A stretch of 64,000 nt of DNA from Pseudomonadota bacterium. GTDB lineage: Bacteria; Desulfobacterota; Desulfobulbia; Desulfobulbales; Desulfocapsaceae. Location of the stretch: contig JAHJKP010000013.1 in the NCBI GenBank assembly GCA_018821985.1, positions 186,001 to 250,000 on the forward strand. The letters are read 5' to 3'. Positions 56,298 through 64,000 of the stretch are shown in pieces (position 1 is the first letter of the stretch; every line of letters starts with the position of its first letter). The notes beneath the pieces are model-generated. The model worked only from the letters and a program-made list of their open reading frames with translations, did no database searches and was not told the origin of the DNA. A program made the translations under genes and the position numbers.

Positions 56298-56960
56298 GAT
56301 ATCTTTAAACCTCCCTGTGATGAATGAAATACTCTATACTTTCCAAAAAAAATTTTCTTCCTCTCAATCCTTTCTTGCCAAAAAATTATGTACTACGATC
56401 TCTTCTTTCTCTTTCCATTTTTCCCCCATTACGCCTTTGGTTTTTTTTTTGAATAATTGGATTTTCGTTCACGATCAAGGCGGGCCACAAATTTTACCAC
56501 CAACATCCAACGGATATGTCGATGCTACTCTTTTGAGCACAACATCAAAACGAGACGTAAAGACAATTTTTCAAGATACCCTTTTGGAACATTAGGAGAC
56601 GACAGGAGTTGCTGGCATCCCCGCTTAACGATGTTCAGGTGACTCTGGGTGTTTCACTGTCTTAGAAAAAAACCTTTGCACACCCGGCTTGAATTGCGTT
56701 TTTAGCTATGCAAGAGAGAGGCCAGAATTTTTATTTTTACGAATGAGAATCTAAGTAAAATAAAAAATATTGAGATTCCAGTGGATTGTATGAATTTCTT
56801 TTCCCGAAAGAATAGAGAATCTTGCCTGTGAGTTGTTTCAGAATGATCTAGTCGTGCCCACGTTTCAAAATGAAATGTAAGCAGGTTTTTAGGGTATAAT
56901 AAGCTTAAATATATGGAATAAATAAAATCTGGCTTCTTCGTGTTGGTTTCAATGTGAAAC
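56298..56960. other. Long regulatory region upstream of the exporter operon
   Basis: 660 bases, AT-rich, between the exporter and the NtrC-type regulator gene. It holds a sigma-54 promoter, the 400-base leader on its exporter side, and upstream of the promoter (56745-56825) several copies of AGAATCT/AGATTC, candidate enhancer sites for the NtrC-like protein. Plus-strand frames at 56296-56595 and 56457-56642 look non-coding. Confidence 0.55.
56709..56725 (-). promoter_or_regulatory. Sigma-54 (-24/-12) promoter for the exporter operon
   Basis: On the minus strand CTGGC-CTCTCTC-TTGCA has the invariant GG and GC exactly ten bases apart and matches CTGGC and TTGCA in full. A sigma-54 activator gene lies just upstream, as expected. 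Transcription would start near 56698 and run into the exporter gene. Confidence 0.78.
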
Positions 56961-58325
56961 CTAAGAGGCGTTGAAATCAGTTGGGCCCGAAAGGCTATAT
57001 TTTTTTATTCTTCGCCACAGAGTCGTTCGGGGCATTTTCAGTATCTTACTTGCTGCCTTAATATTGTTCCCTGTTTTACGCAATACTTTTGAAATATAGT
57101 GTTTTTCCATGTCGTCCAAAGGCAAAAGATCTTCTTCATAATTATCCTGCAGGTGTAACTTTCGCAGGTGAGAAGGAAAATCTTCCGGAATGAGTTTTTT
57201 CCCTTCGGTGAGAGCTGCAGCATGTTGGATGATATTTTCGAGTTCCCGCACGTTTCCCGGGAAATTATAATGCATAAGTATATCCAGAGCACGGGAAGAA
57301 ATCCCCTGGATGTCCTTGGAAAAGGCCGTATTGGACTTAGCGATAAAATGATAAATAAGCAAAGGAATGTCTTCCCTTCGTTCACAAAGCCTGGGCAGAC
57401 GGATTGTCACCACATTAAGCCGATAATAGAGATCCTCTCGGAACACCCCCTTCTGGATCAGCTGCTTGAGATCCTTATTGGTAGCGGCAATAATACGAAT
57501 ATTGAGATCAATGGGTTTGGTCCCACCCACCCTGAGCACTTGACGCTCCTGAAGAACGTGAAGTAGTTTTACCTGCATGGACAGGGGCATCTCTCCGATC
57601 TCGTCGAGAAACACCGTTCCGCCGGCAGCCGATTCCAGCAGACCAATTTTGCATGCGGATGCACCGGTAAAGGCGTCCTTTTCATGACCGAAAAGCTCGT
57701 TACAGATCAGATCTTCGCTAAAGCCGCCACAGTTGAAATAAACAAATGGTGCGTTCTTTCTCGGGCCAAGTTCATGGATGGCTCGGGCAGTCAACTGTTT
57801 TCCAGTACCGGTTTCCGCTTCCAGAAGAACATTGCAGTTCACCTGGGCGACCTTGCCAATGATTTCAAAGATCGGTTGCATAACCTTGCTGTTGCCGATA
57901 AAACCGGGCAGCAGGGTACCATTCCCCACCTGTGACTTCAGGCGTGTATTCTCTTGATGTAATTTGATTTTTTCAGCAGCTCGTTCGGCCATCAGGCAGA
58001 GGTCATGACTGCGACAGGGTTTGGTCAAATAGTGAAAGGCCCCTCTTTTGGTCGCCTCTACCGCATTTTCAATGGAACCATATCCGGTCACAATGATGGT
58101 CTCTGTTTCCTGATGGATGGCTTTGATATGATCCAGAATTTCAAGTCCCCCCATGTCAGGGAGCTGCAGATCAAGAAAAACAATATCAAACGGATCCTGC
58201 TCCATTCTCTGCAGAAATGGAGAACCTGCAGCAAAGGTCTCTACGTTATAACCAGCCTTGCTCAGGATAAGGCCTGCCATTTTTCTCGCAGTTTCTTCAT
58301 CATCGATAATGGCAATGGTCATCAT
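56961..58325 (-). CDS. Sigma-54-dependent response regulator (NtrC family)
   Basis: 454 residues: receiver (phospho-acceptor D52 in IVFLDLQLPDMGG), AAA+ domain with Walker A EAETGTGKQ, the sigma-54 contact loop DAFTGA (usual GAFTGA, here first G is D), and a C-terminal Fis-type HTH (NNIKAASKILKMPRTTLWRRIKKYSL). It activates sigma-54 promoters after phosphorylation by the sensor kinase, whose gene ends 4 bases inside this one. The divergent promoter region at 56.7 kb is the obvious target. Confidence 0.94.
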   Translation of the reverse strand: MMTIAIIDDEETARKMAGLILSKAGYNVETFAAGSPFLQRMEQDPFDIVFLDLQLPDMGGLEILDHIKAIHQETETIIVTGYGSIENAVEATKRGAFHYLTKPCRSHDLCLMAERAAEKIKLHQENTRLKSQVGNGTLLPGFIGNSKVMQPIFEIIGKVAQVNCNVLLEAETGTGKQLTARAIHELGPRKNAPFVYFNCGGFSEDLICNELFGHEKDAFTGASACKIGLLESAAGGTVFLDEIGEMPLSMQVKLLHVLQERQVLRVGGTKPIDLNIRIIAATNKDLKQLIQKGVFREDLYYRLNVVTIRLPRLCERREDIPLLIYHFIAKSNTAFSKDIQGISSRALDILMHYNFPGNVRELENIIQHAAALTEGKKLIPEDFPSHLRKLHLQDNYEEDLLPLDDMEKHYISKVLRKTGNNIKAASKILKMPRTTLWRRIKKYSLSGPTDFNAS

Positions 58326-59788
58326 ATGGCTTGTTGCTCCTTGTTCTCAGTATCATGGTACACCGGGAGATAAACGGAAAAGGTCGTTCCCTCACCCAGT
58401 TTACTAGTAACCTCAATATATCCGCCATGTTCTTTGACAATAGCATAGACAATGGACAAACCTAGTCCAGTTCCCTGGCCAACCCCTTTAGTGGTAAAAA
58501 AAGGATCAAAAATCTGATCGATATTTTCCTGGGCAATGCCTGGGCCGGTATCACAGATGTTGACACGAATATATCCTTTCTCCATTTCGCGGGCCTGGAC
58601 TGTGATTGTTCCGTAACCGCCGATGGCCTGCTCTGCATTGATGATTAGGTTGAGAAATACCTGCTGGAGTTTTTGTAAATCTCCTTTGACCTGCGGCAGA
58701 AGGTTGATAATATCTTTTTCCAGGGTAATATTATGAATGCGTAGTTCATTAGCGATAAGATCTGTTGTCTTATGCAGGACAAAATCGATGTAGACCGGTT
58801 GCATCTCCGAAGACTGGACCCGGGAAAAATCCAGCAAATTTTTGACGATCTTGCTGGCCCGATCTGTCTGGGTCATAATATCTCCCAGAATCTCCTTGAT
58901 TTCCTCATCCTCCATGGAATCGAACTCCTCCAGGATGATATCTGTAGACAGGGAGATGTTATTAAGCGGGTTATTGATTTCATGGGCAATGCCTGAGGAA
59001 AAAGTGCCAATGGAGGCCATTTTTTTTGACTGAATCAATTCCTCCTGTTTTTGTTTCAATGCTACGACCATCTGATTAAAATTGTCAATAAGCCCTGAGA
59101 TTTCATCTGGTGAGGTGTCAGTTGTTGGAATGATTTTAAATTCCCCTGCTGCCAGATTCTTGGTCCCCTGATCTAGGGAGGATAGGCGGCTGAGTATGCT
59201 CCTGATCTGTGAAAAAAACAAGACTACTCCACATACAAATATAATGGCCGGCATAAAGGTCAGCCAAAAAAGAATCCCTTTGAACCCCTCACTTATATGT
59301 TTTCTCTTGAGATGAACCAGCTCAACCGCATTGTCCGTTAGCGTTTGTCCCTCTTGGCGGATCAGGTAACCGACATCCTGTTGGGCAGGATCGGTCACAC
59401 ACTCTTCATTTGCGCACCACTGGTCAAAAATAACCTTATATCTGGTGAAACTTTCCTTGAGATGAAGAAATAGTTTTTCTTCAGATAACTCGCTGAATTT
59501 TGGTGATAAATCATCAACGGAGCTATTGATTTTCTGCAAGGACTGGCCGGCCTTTGTTACATTGTCTTTATCCAGCTGCAGCATGATATTTTTTTCATAA
59601 CGGCGTACTTCCAGGATATTGCTAAAAAGATCGTCAACCCGCTCCATGGTTACCAGCTTACTTTCCAGCGAAATAAGCTGGTAGCTATATATGGAGACGA
59701 GGGCAACAATAAGCACCATGGTAATGGTGTTAAGCTGTATCAGCCGCTGCCGGATCGTACACTGACTAAATAAACATGGGATCTGCAT
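58322..59788 (-). CDS. Membrane sensor histidine kinase
   Basis: 488 residues: transmembrane helices at about 20-40 and 172-192 flank a periplasmic helical sensor domain (about 45-170) with two Cys in WCANEECVTD; HAMP domain, HisKA with the phospho-His in GIAHEINNPLNN (about H269) and HATPase_c (GTGLGLSIVYAIVKEHGG). It partners the NtrC-type regulator coded next. The ligand is unknown; the neighbouring exporter suggests a sulfur oxyanion. The ATG has GGAGAAGG upstream. Confidence 0.95.
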   Translation of the reverse strand: MQIPCLFSQCTIRQRLIQLNTITMVLIVALVSIYSYQLISLESKLVTMERVDDLFSNILEVRRYEKNIMLQLDKDNVTKAGQSLQKINSSVDDLSPKFSELSEEKLFLHLKESFTRYKVIFDQWCANEECVTDPAQQDVGYLIRQEGQTLTDNAVELVHLKRKHISEGFKGILFWLTFMPAIIFVCGVVLFFSQIRSILSRLSSLDQGTKNLAAGEFKIIPTTDTSPDEISGLIDNFNQMVVALKQKQEELIQSKKMASIGTFSSGIAHEINNPLNNISLSTDIILEEFDSMEDEEIKEILGDIMTQTDRASKIVKNLLDFSRVQSSEMQPVYIDFVLHKTTDLIANELRIHNITLEKDIINLLPQVKGDLQKLQQVFLNLIINAEQAIGGYGTITVQAREMEKGYIRVNICDTGPGIAQENIDQIFDPFFTTKGVGQGTGLGLSIVYAIVKEHGGYIEVTSKLGEGTTFSVYLPVYHDTENKEQQAI

Positions 59789-60340
59789 TGTCCTTCTCCG
59801 CGTCAGATATCAGACGCACTCCACCGAGTTCCTCAATCCTGAATGGAAAGGGGCTCCTAGATGAACCGATAAAAATGATAGGGTGAGTGATTGAGATTTG
59901 CATTTTCTTCACTGATATTACGAGATCCAAGAGGAGATCCGGGAGCGGTAAGAGATGCCGGATAGTGATCCTCCCACGGGTCTGGTGAAGAAACAGCCTG
60001 CCATTTTTATCATGCCACATCATCCCATGTCAATTCCGTTGTTTTCATATTTTTCAACTTTCGCCAGAGGGAGATCCTATCAATTATGATATCGTTACCA
60101 AAAAATGGATACCTTTTCAAGGTAGGTTCACACTCAGGAGACAATGAAGAATCTATCCTCTTGGTTTCGGAAGAATAAAATCGGATATGGGTGGATGCCA
60201 ACTAACTGGAATGTTTAGGTTCTAACCCTGCTCGGTTATGGTTAGATGACACTGAAAGCGTATTTTTCTGGGAAAGTGAGTCGATCAACCATTCGATGGT
60301 AAAAAGATGGGATCACATTTAAATGCGACCAAAATAAAAA
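59789..60340. other. Region with only short doubtful ORFs and a decayed small gene
   Basis: About 550 bases. It holds a minus-strand open frame at 59766-60023 (85 codons) without a ribosome-binding site or recognisable domain, and the decayed small membrane-protein gene on the plus strand at 60144-60245. No promoter of the sensor kinase could be assigned. Confidence 0.4.
60144..60245 (+). pseudogene. Truncated small membrane-protein gene (copy 2 of WFRKxKIGYxW family)
   Basis: ATG 60144 (AGGAG just upstream) opens MKNLSSWFRKNKIGYGWMPTNWNV, closed by TAG 60216-60218. The same frame continues as VLTLLGYG to a second TAG at 60243-60245. Relative to copy 1 (50420-50543), the stop replaces the Trp of the NWKGW block and most of the membrane helix is gone. 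A 24-codon peptide could still be made. Confidence 0.6.
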
Positions 60341-60376
60341 AAAAGCACCTGACTCAAAGTGAGTTAGGTGCTTTTT
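60341..60376 (-). terminator. Intrinsic terminator of tRNA-Lys(CTT)
   Basis: 12-bp stem AGCACCTGACTC/GAGTTAGGTGCT (one G-T pair), followed on the minus strand by a run of about ten T residues. It lies nine bases after the tRNA 3' end. Confidence 0.9.
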
Positions 60377-60384
60377 TTTTATAC

Positions 60385-60460
60385 TGGTGGGCCGTCCCGG
60401 GATCGAACCGGGGACCTACTGATTAAGAGTCAGTTGCTCTACCAATTGAGCTAACGGCCC
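60385..60460 (-). tRNA. tRNA-Lys, anticodon CTT
   Basis: On the minus strand, acceptor arms GGGCCGT and ACGGCCC, discriminator A and encoded CCA (60385-60387). The D-arm is AGCTCAATTGGTAGAGC, the anticodon arm ACTGA-CTCTTAA-TCAGT gives CTT, and the T-arm has GTTCGATC. It complements the TTT isoacceptor at 25.7 kb. Confidence 0.97.
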
Positions 60461-60481
60461 ATATTGCAACAAAGTAAAGAC

Positions 60482-60510
60482 TATCTAGCATAAGGGAGTG
60501 GTTCCGTCAA
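60482..60510 (-). promoter_or_regulatory. Promoter of tRNA-Lys(CTT)
   Basis: Minus strand: TTGACG (60505-60510), 17-base spacer, TAGATA (60482-60487), about 22 bases before the mature tRNA 5' end. Confidence 0.78.
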
Positions 60511-60564
60511 GGCTCAGGGGGAGTAAAATGCAAGAATATCTGTTTATCTTGTCTTACGACTCTG

Positions 60565-60780
60565 TTAGAGGCTGGCAAACTTTTCACCACTCATCTGGGC
60601 GAAGTTTTCACATTCCCTTCTGTTGATAAAGGGACAGATATCCGTGACAAACCATTTTTTTTTAGGACACCAGTATCTGTCTTTGAAAGGCTCGTTGCAG
60701 CCTCTGGGAGTTAAAAGCCTGCGATTGCGGGTGCCGTAAGAGACGTCCTTGTCGTTTACCGTAAATTTCCATATTGCCAT
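60565..60780 (-). CDS. Small cysteine-rich protein of unknown function
   Basis: No family recognised. 71 residues from ATG 60780 (GAGGAGG seven bases upstream; a longer frame to 60810 lacks support). Four Cys in a C-x8-C-x10-C-x7-C-like arrangement (GCNEPF, YWCPK, DICPFINRREC) in a basic, aromatic-rich chain suggest a structural metal site or Fe-S binding. It lies downstream of the acetyl-CoA carboxylase genes, separated by about 100 bases, so they may share a transcript. Confidence 0.72.
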   Translation of the reverse strand: MAIWKFTVNDKDVSYGTRNRRLLTPRGCNEPFKDRYWCPKKKWFVTDICPFINRRECENFAQMSGEKFASL

Positions 60781-60877
60781 GACGCACCTCCTCAGTCCAT
60801 TGAGAATCATGTACGCTGTACCCGATCTATTTCACATAATACTAGATCGGCACATTCGGCAAAAAACTTGAATTTTA

Positions 60878-63148
60878 TTATCGATAATAAAGGTGGGGGC
60901 TACCCATGGTCATAAGGGATTTGTACAGATTACGTCTGAATTCCCGGCGGTCCCATATTCCTTGAATGTGTCCGCGTTTGAGGGCATTCCTGGCTGAATG
61001 ATAATCCGGTGCAATGTCAATTCCCGTCGTTTCGCGAATGACCCGGTGACCGGCAAAGCCAATACGGCTTGAGCGAATGGCAAACTGATAGGGTGAGCAG
61101 CCTAAGAAGCTGGCAACGGGGCCTGCGTAGGAATTATTGTCATAGACGACAATATAGAGTCCTCCGGCATCAATATATTCACGGACGGCCATGGTACATT
61201 TGGGCATCTGGGTGACGCCCAGAGTCCCTTCTTGGATCCGAATTCCGCCTGTGGTGTGGACATAGGAGATCAGGGGGCGTTTTTTCCGTTTGGCTATGGC
61301 GCAGGCCTGGATGAATTTTTCTCCTTCTGCGGAGCCCACCGTTCCGTTTCTGAAATCGGAGTAGAGCATACTGACCACAACTTGAATGTCCATGATCTTA
61401 GCATGGAAGGTCATGTTGCCTGCATTCCGTCCTGTCTTCTTTTTTGATAATTGTAACCGCTCGTCATACCCTGTATAGCCAAGAGGATTTCCAGCCGTAA
61501 AATCGGCATTGAAGATCCGGATTGAGTCGGGATCAAAGATATTTGACAGATACCACTTGTACTCTAGTGGGAAGTGGTGGCCGCAGTTCTCGCAGACCCC
61601 TGCAAATTCACCGAACAGGTCCGGTACCCAAAGATCCTTGCAACCGTATTTCTCACTGTTGGGACAGGTGATGGTGCGATCGACATTGGCAAGCGGGCTG
61701 GTGTAGGTGTCTGTCAGCTCCAGAGGATCGGGAGTATTGTTTGGAGCAGGAGTCCCGTCTGAGGAACTGAGCTGGGGCCGAACGAATTTCTTGTCTTTTT
61801 GCTGGGAAAAGAAATCTATAGCAGTGGTAATAGGTGATGTCACCCGTTTGAGGATGACTGTCCCTTCACCGGAGACATCCTTGAAGACTTTCTGCACCTG
61901 TCTCTGGTGATTCTTCAGAATATCATAACGCACGGTATAATATATTTTTTCGGTATTTTCCTGAAGCTGCTGGAGAAATTTTGCTGCAGGAGTGGGCAGT
62001 CCACCGAACCCCTGGGTGGCCATTTTCCGATATTTTCTAGAGCGTCCGGCAAGAAGACGTTTGATCTCATCCTGGTTAAGATCCCACGATACATCAACCT
62101 GGAGTTCCTGGGCTTCTGTCTCTGCCTTTTTACGTTTGATTTCATAGGAACGGAAGGCCCTGAAACTTTTGGTACCCAAGACCACTTTGTCGGTGGCCCG
62201 CATGACTTCGGCGCGAAGCTGGGCAAAAAAGGCGAAGTCATCTCTTCTGGCGCCAAGGGGCGGTTCCTGGATAATATGATCGATGGTGCCGAGGGCCAGA
62301 TTGTCAGTTGCCGTTAATTTGAGCCGTTCGGCGCAGACTTCAATGAGTTCTTTCGGGACCTTGTTGCCCTCTTTCACCTTTCCCTCTATGGCGGCGGCCC
62401 CTTCCGGAGAGATAACTGAATAGTAACCATGTGAGCACATCATCCGAAAGTCGGAAAGTCCGATAGCCTCGGCCCCACCTGAACCACCCTCGGAAATCAT
62501 TGATACCATAGGAACCCGCAGCTTAGTCATGGCGTAGATATTTCGGGCGATCTGCTGCGCAGCGCCGGGGTATTCTTCCACTGGAAAGGAACCAGGGGTG
62601 AAGACGTAGAAATGGATGGGGATGCCTTCGGTCTCCGCAACCTTCATATAGCGAAGGGCCTTTTCGTTGCCCTCGGGTTTGCAGGATCCACCATTACGAA
62701 ATTCTTCGCCATGGCCTGTCTCCTGGCCGATGACCATAACCGAGGCGGTGTAGGGCTTGTTCTTGATACGTCTGACGATGGTGGCCTTAGCGCAGACCAT
62801 GGCTGGATCGATATTGGCATCACCCTCACCGCCAAGTTCGGTATAATCCTCATAGACGTTTTCCAGAATGTCTTTGAGGCTGAAACGCTGGATGCTGCGG
62901 ACGATCCGTACCCGTTCCATGGGCGTAAGCTGTTCTTCTGCCCGCTCTTCGAGAAAACAGATGGCTTCGTGCAGTTTATTGATCTCGCCGGAGAATTGTT
63001 CTTCGCTATGATCGTAAACCGTCTGTTTCAGCTTGTCGCATGTCTCTTTAAATCCGTCCAGGTTCCCCCAGTTGGAGTAGTCCTTGAGCTGAATCAGATA
63101 ATTGATGCGTTCTTCGATTTTATGGAGCTGCTTGAGTAATGCGTTCAT
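60878..63148 (-). CDS. Acetyl-CoA carboxylase carboxyltransferase, fused alpha and beta subunits
   Basis: 756-residue fusion. Residues 1-90 are helical like the AccA N-terminus (KIEERINYLIQ); about 100-330 the AccA-type carboxyltransferase core (MISEGGSGGAEAIGLSDFRMMCSHGYYSVISPEGAAAI); about 480-756 the AccD part with a four-Cys zinc ribbon (CPNSEKYGC...CENCG) and the CT-beta core (VHTTGGIRIQEG, GPVASFLGCSPYQ). Order is alpha then beta, the reverse of the common beta-alpha fusions. It transfers carboxyl from carboxybiotin to acetyl-CoA to make malonyl-CoA. Biotin carboxylase is directly upstream; the carrier protein and its ligase are at 14-15.7 kb. Confidence 0.88.
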   Translation of the reverse strand: MNALLKQLHKIEERINYLIQLKDYSNWGNLDGFKETCDKLKQTVYDHSEEQFSGEINKLHEAICFLEERAEEQLTPMERVRIVRSIQRFSLKDILENVYEDYTELGGEGDANIDPAMVCAKATIVRRIKNKPYTASVMVIGQETGHGEEFRNGGSCKPEGNEKALRYMKVAETEGIPIHFYVFTPGSFPVEEYPGAAQQIARNIYAMTKLRVPMVSMISEGGSGGAEAIGLSDFRMMCSHGYYSVISPEGAAAIEGKVKEGNKVPKELIEVCAERLKLTATDNLALGTIDHIIQEPPLGARRDDFAFFAQLRAEVMRATDKVVLGTKSFRAFRSYEIKRKKAETEAQELQVDVSWDLNQDEIKRLLAGRSRKYRKMATQGFGGLPTPAAKFLQQLQENTEKIYYTVRYDILKNHQRQVQKVFKDVSGEGTVILKRVTSPITTAIDFFSQQKDKKFVRPQLSSSDGTPAPNNTPDPLELTDTYTSPLANVDRTITCPNSEKYGCKDLWVPDLFGEFAGVCENCGHHFPLEYKWYLSNIFDPDSIRIFNADFTAGNPLGYTGYDERLQLSKKKTGRNAGNMTFHAKIMDIQVVVSMLYSDFRNGTVGSAEGEKFIQACAIAKRKKRPLISYVHTTGGIRIQEGTLGVTQMPKCTMAVREYIDAGGLYIVVYDNNSYAGPVASFLGCSPYQFAIRSSRIGFAGHRVIRETTGIDIAPDYHSARNALKRGHIQGIWDRREFRRNLYKSLMTMGSPHLYYR

Positions 63149-63347
63149 AGAGAGTGCTGTTACACAGGTTGCAGGTGATTGATGTATTCAGAGGTGCAGG
63201 ACACCAGGGAAGTTTTCCCCCTTTTCAGGAGGAAAAGGTTTCAGTTCCTCAGGAGCTGCTCGAAATAACCTATTCTATTCGTGACCATTTCGTTATGACT
63301 CCTTATGCCTCTTATGCTATTCAGAGATATTATTTTGTTCTAACGGT
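63149..63347. other. Gap between biotin carboxylase and carboxyltransferase genes
   Basis: About 200 bases on the minus strand, containing a GGAGGAAAAGG/CCCCTTTTC-type imperfect inverted repeat near 63217-63240. No gene recognised. Confidence 0.35.
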
Positions 63348-64000
63348 TTAGAAGGTCAGCAGGCGATCCAGGTTGTCTTTCAGGTATTCCAGGTTGGTGA
63401 CAATGGGGTTGCCTTTTGAGTCTTTGCCACGAATGACAGTTTCGTCCAGAAACTGTCGCGCCTTTTTTTTGGTCTCATCCATAGACTCTCCCCACACCAG
63501 AGCCAGGGCCAGGTTTGGATCAAAATCGCTGGGAATCTGGTATTCCCGGTCAGAAGGGACATGGGAGTAGACGGTTGACCAGTCGTGCTGGGGAAATTGG
63601 AAGTCGGTGATGGTGCCGATCCAGGGTGCAAAGCCGCGGCGGGTGTCTTCGGCCACAATACGCAGTTCAATGGATGCCCCTTTAAATTCTATGGCTTTCT
63701 GCTTGTAGCCAATCTTTTCGCCCAGGCCCAGTCTGATTTGTTCACGGATTAGATTGGGGTGCTGATTGTTATGATAACTGATACGGGCGGAGACGTCATT
63801 TTCCACCTGAATTCTAGTGTTGACCTCCAGCAGATAGGGTTGGCCGGATCTGCTGACAATCCATTCCCAGGTGCCGACGTTGTCGTAGCGGACATGGGCT
63901 GCCAGTTTCAGTGAGTAGTCAACGATCTGCTCCAGGACCTTCTGTTCGTCGAAATCATAGCTAAAACAGGAACTATGGAAGCCAGGTGCTGCCTCTACAC
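63348..64000 (-). CDS. accC: Biotin carboxylase, C-terminal part (5' end beyond window)
   Basis: The frame is open from the right edge: about 217 residues are visible, starting VEAAPGFHSSCFSY, which aligns with the middle of the ATP-grasp domain. Then come LLEVNTRIQVENDVSARI (in the family EMNTRIQVEH; here N-D replaces the E-H pair), and the biotin-carboxylase C-terminal domain (SIELRIVAEDTRRGFAPWIGTI). It carboxylates the biotin of the carrier protein using ATP and bicarbonate. The visible TGG GAA TGG and NTRIQVEN changes from the usual sequence suggest a divergent carboxylase. The N-terminal half is outside the window. Confidence 0.82.
   Translation of the reverse strand, partial: VEAAPGFHSSCFSYDFDEQKVLEQIVDYSLKLAAHVRYDNVGTWEWIVSRSGQPYLLEVNTRIQVENDVSARISYHNNQHPNLIREQIRLGLGEKIGYKQKAIEFKGASIELRIVAEDTRRGFAPWIGTITDFQFPQHDWSTVYSHVPSDREYQIPSDFDPNLALALVWGESMDETKKKARQFLDETVIRGKDSKGNPIVTNLEYLKDNLDRLLTF

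Noticed and set aside
56296-56595. 99-codon plus-strand frame in the exporter leader region
   Set aside because: It runs antisense to the sigma-54 transcript start region, with skewed composition from AT-rich sequence and no homology by eye.
59766-60023. 85-codon frame upstream of the sensor kinase
   Set aside because: No Shine-Dalgarno, no recognisable domain, and it overlaps the kinase start. Kept only as a doubtful ORF within the gap entry.

Overview
The window looks like chromosomal DNA of a Desulfobacterota bacterium, most likely a Desulfobulbales-type sulfur or sulfate metaboliser. This is inferred from gene content: a CcsA-type cytochrome c assembly gene beside hemA and a precorrin-2 dehydrogenase, an F-type ATP synthase operon with two b-type subunits, acetyl-CoA synthetase near a DUF4212/SSS acetate-type symporter, a TauE/SafE exporter under sigma-54 control, and a UGA-containing (selenocysteine) gene. 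Most genes are housekeeping, and no intact transposon, phage or CRISPR array was seen.

Layout. 1-11 kb (all minus strand): partial hslO (Hsp33) cut by the left edge, universal stress protein, AsmA-like protein, ligA, a tautomerase, then a tetrapyrrole group (hypothetical - hemA - ccsA - siroheme dehydrogenase - methyltransferase), a small secreted protein with a strong terminator, and a TlpA-type thioredoxin behind a palindromic operator. 12-14 kb (plus): surA and recO. 14-16.3 kb (minus): biotin ligase and a biotin carrier protein, then a His-rich membrane-anchored protein. 16.6-17.8 kb (plus): a selenocysteine thioredoxin-fold gene overlapping a rhodanese/ferritin-like fusion. 17.9-25.4 kb: membrane proteins, radA, hemW, radC, gatB and a two-gene rdgC. 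25.7-36 kb (plus): tRNA-Lys(TTT), tRNA-Glu(TTC), acs, a cNMP/CBS/DUF294 protein, an exonuclease, ilvC, the acetate-type symporter pair and an isochorismatase-like hydrolase. 36-47 kb (plus): alaS, the atpF'-F-H-A-G-D-C operon (no a or c subunit here) and a GltA-type flavoprotein.

46.9-48.4 kb holds gene wreckage: a broken NHLM-type peptide exporter ATPase joined to a broken GNAT acetyltransferase. An MFS transporter and acylphosphatase follow. 50.7-59.8 kb (minus) is the most interesting regulatory block: a sensor kinase and NtrC-type regulator next to a sigma-54 promoter, which should drive tauE-like exporter - TIGR02186-like membrane protein - PEP-utilising enzyme relative - stand-alone receiver - tandem Usp-like protein. 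60-64 kb (minus): tRNA-Lys(CTT), a Cys-rich small protein, a fused alpha-beta acetyl-CoA carboxyltransferase and the 3' part of biotin carboxylase. With the carrier protein and ligase at 14-15.7 kb, all acetyl-CoA carboxylase functions lie in the window, split over two loci.

The main result is the gene at 16576-16908. It reads through an in-frame UGA that forms a U-x-x-C redox motif and is followed at once by a SECIS-like hairpin. A conventional gene finder would reduce it to a 73-codon fragment with a TTG start.
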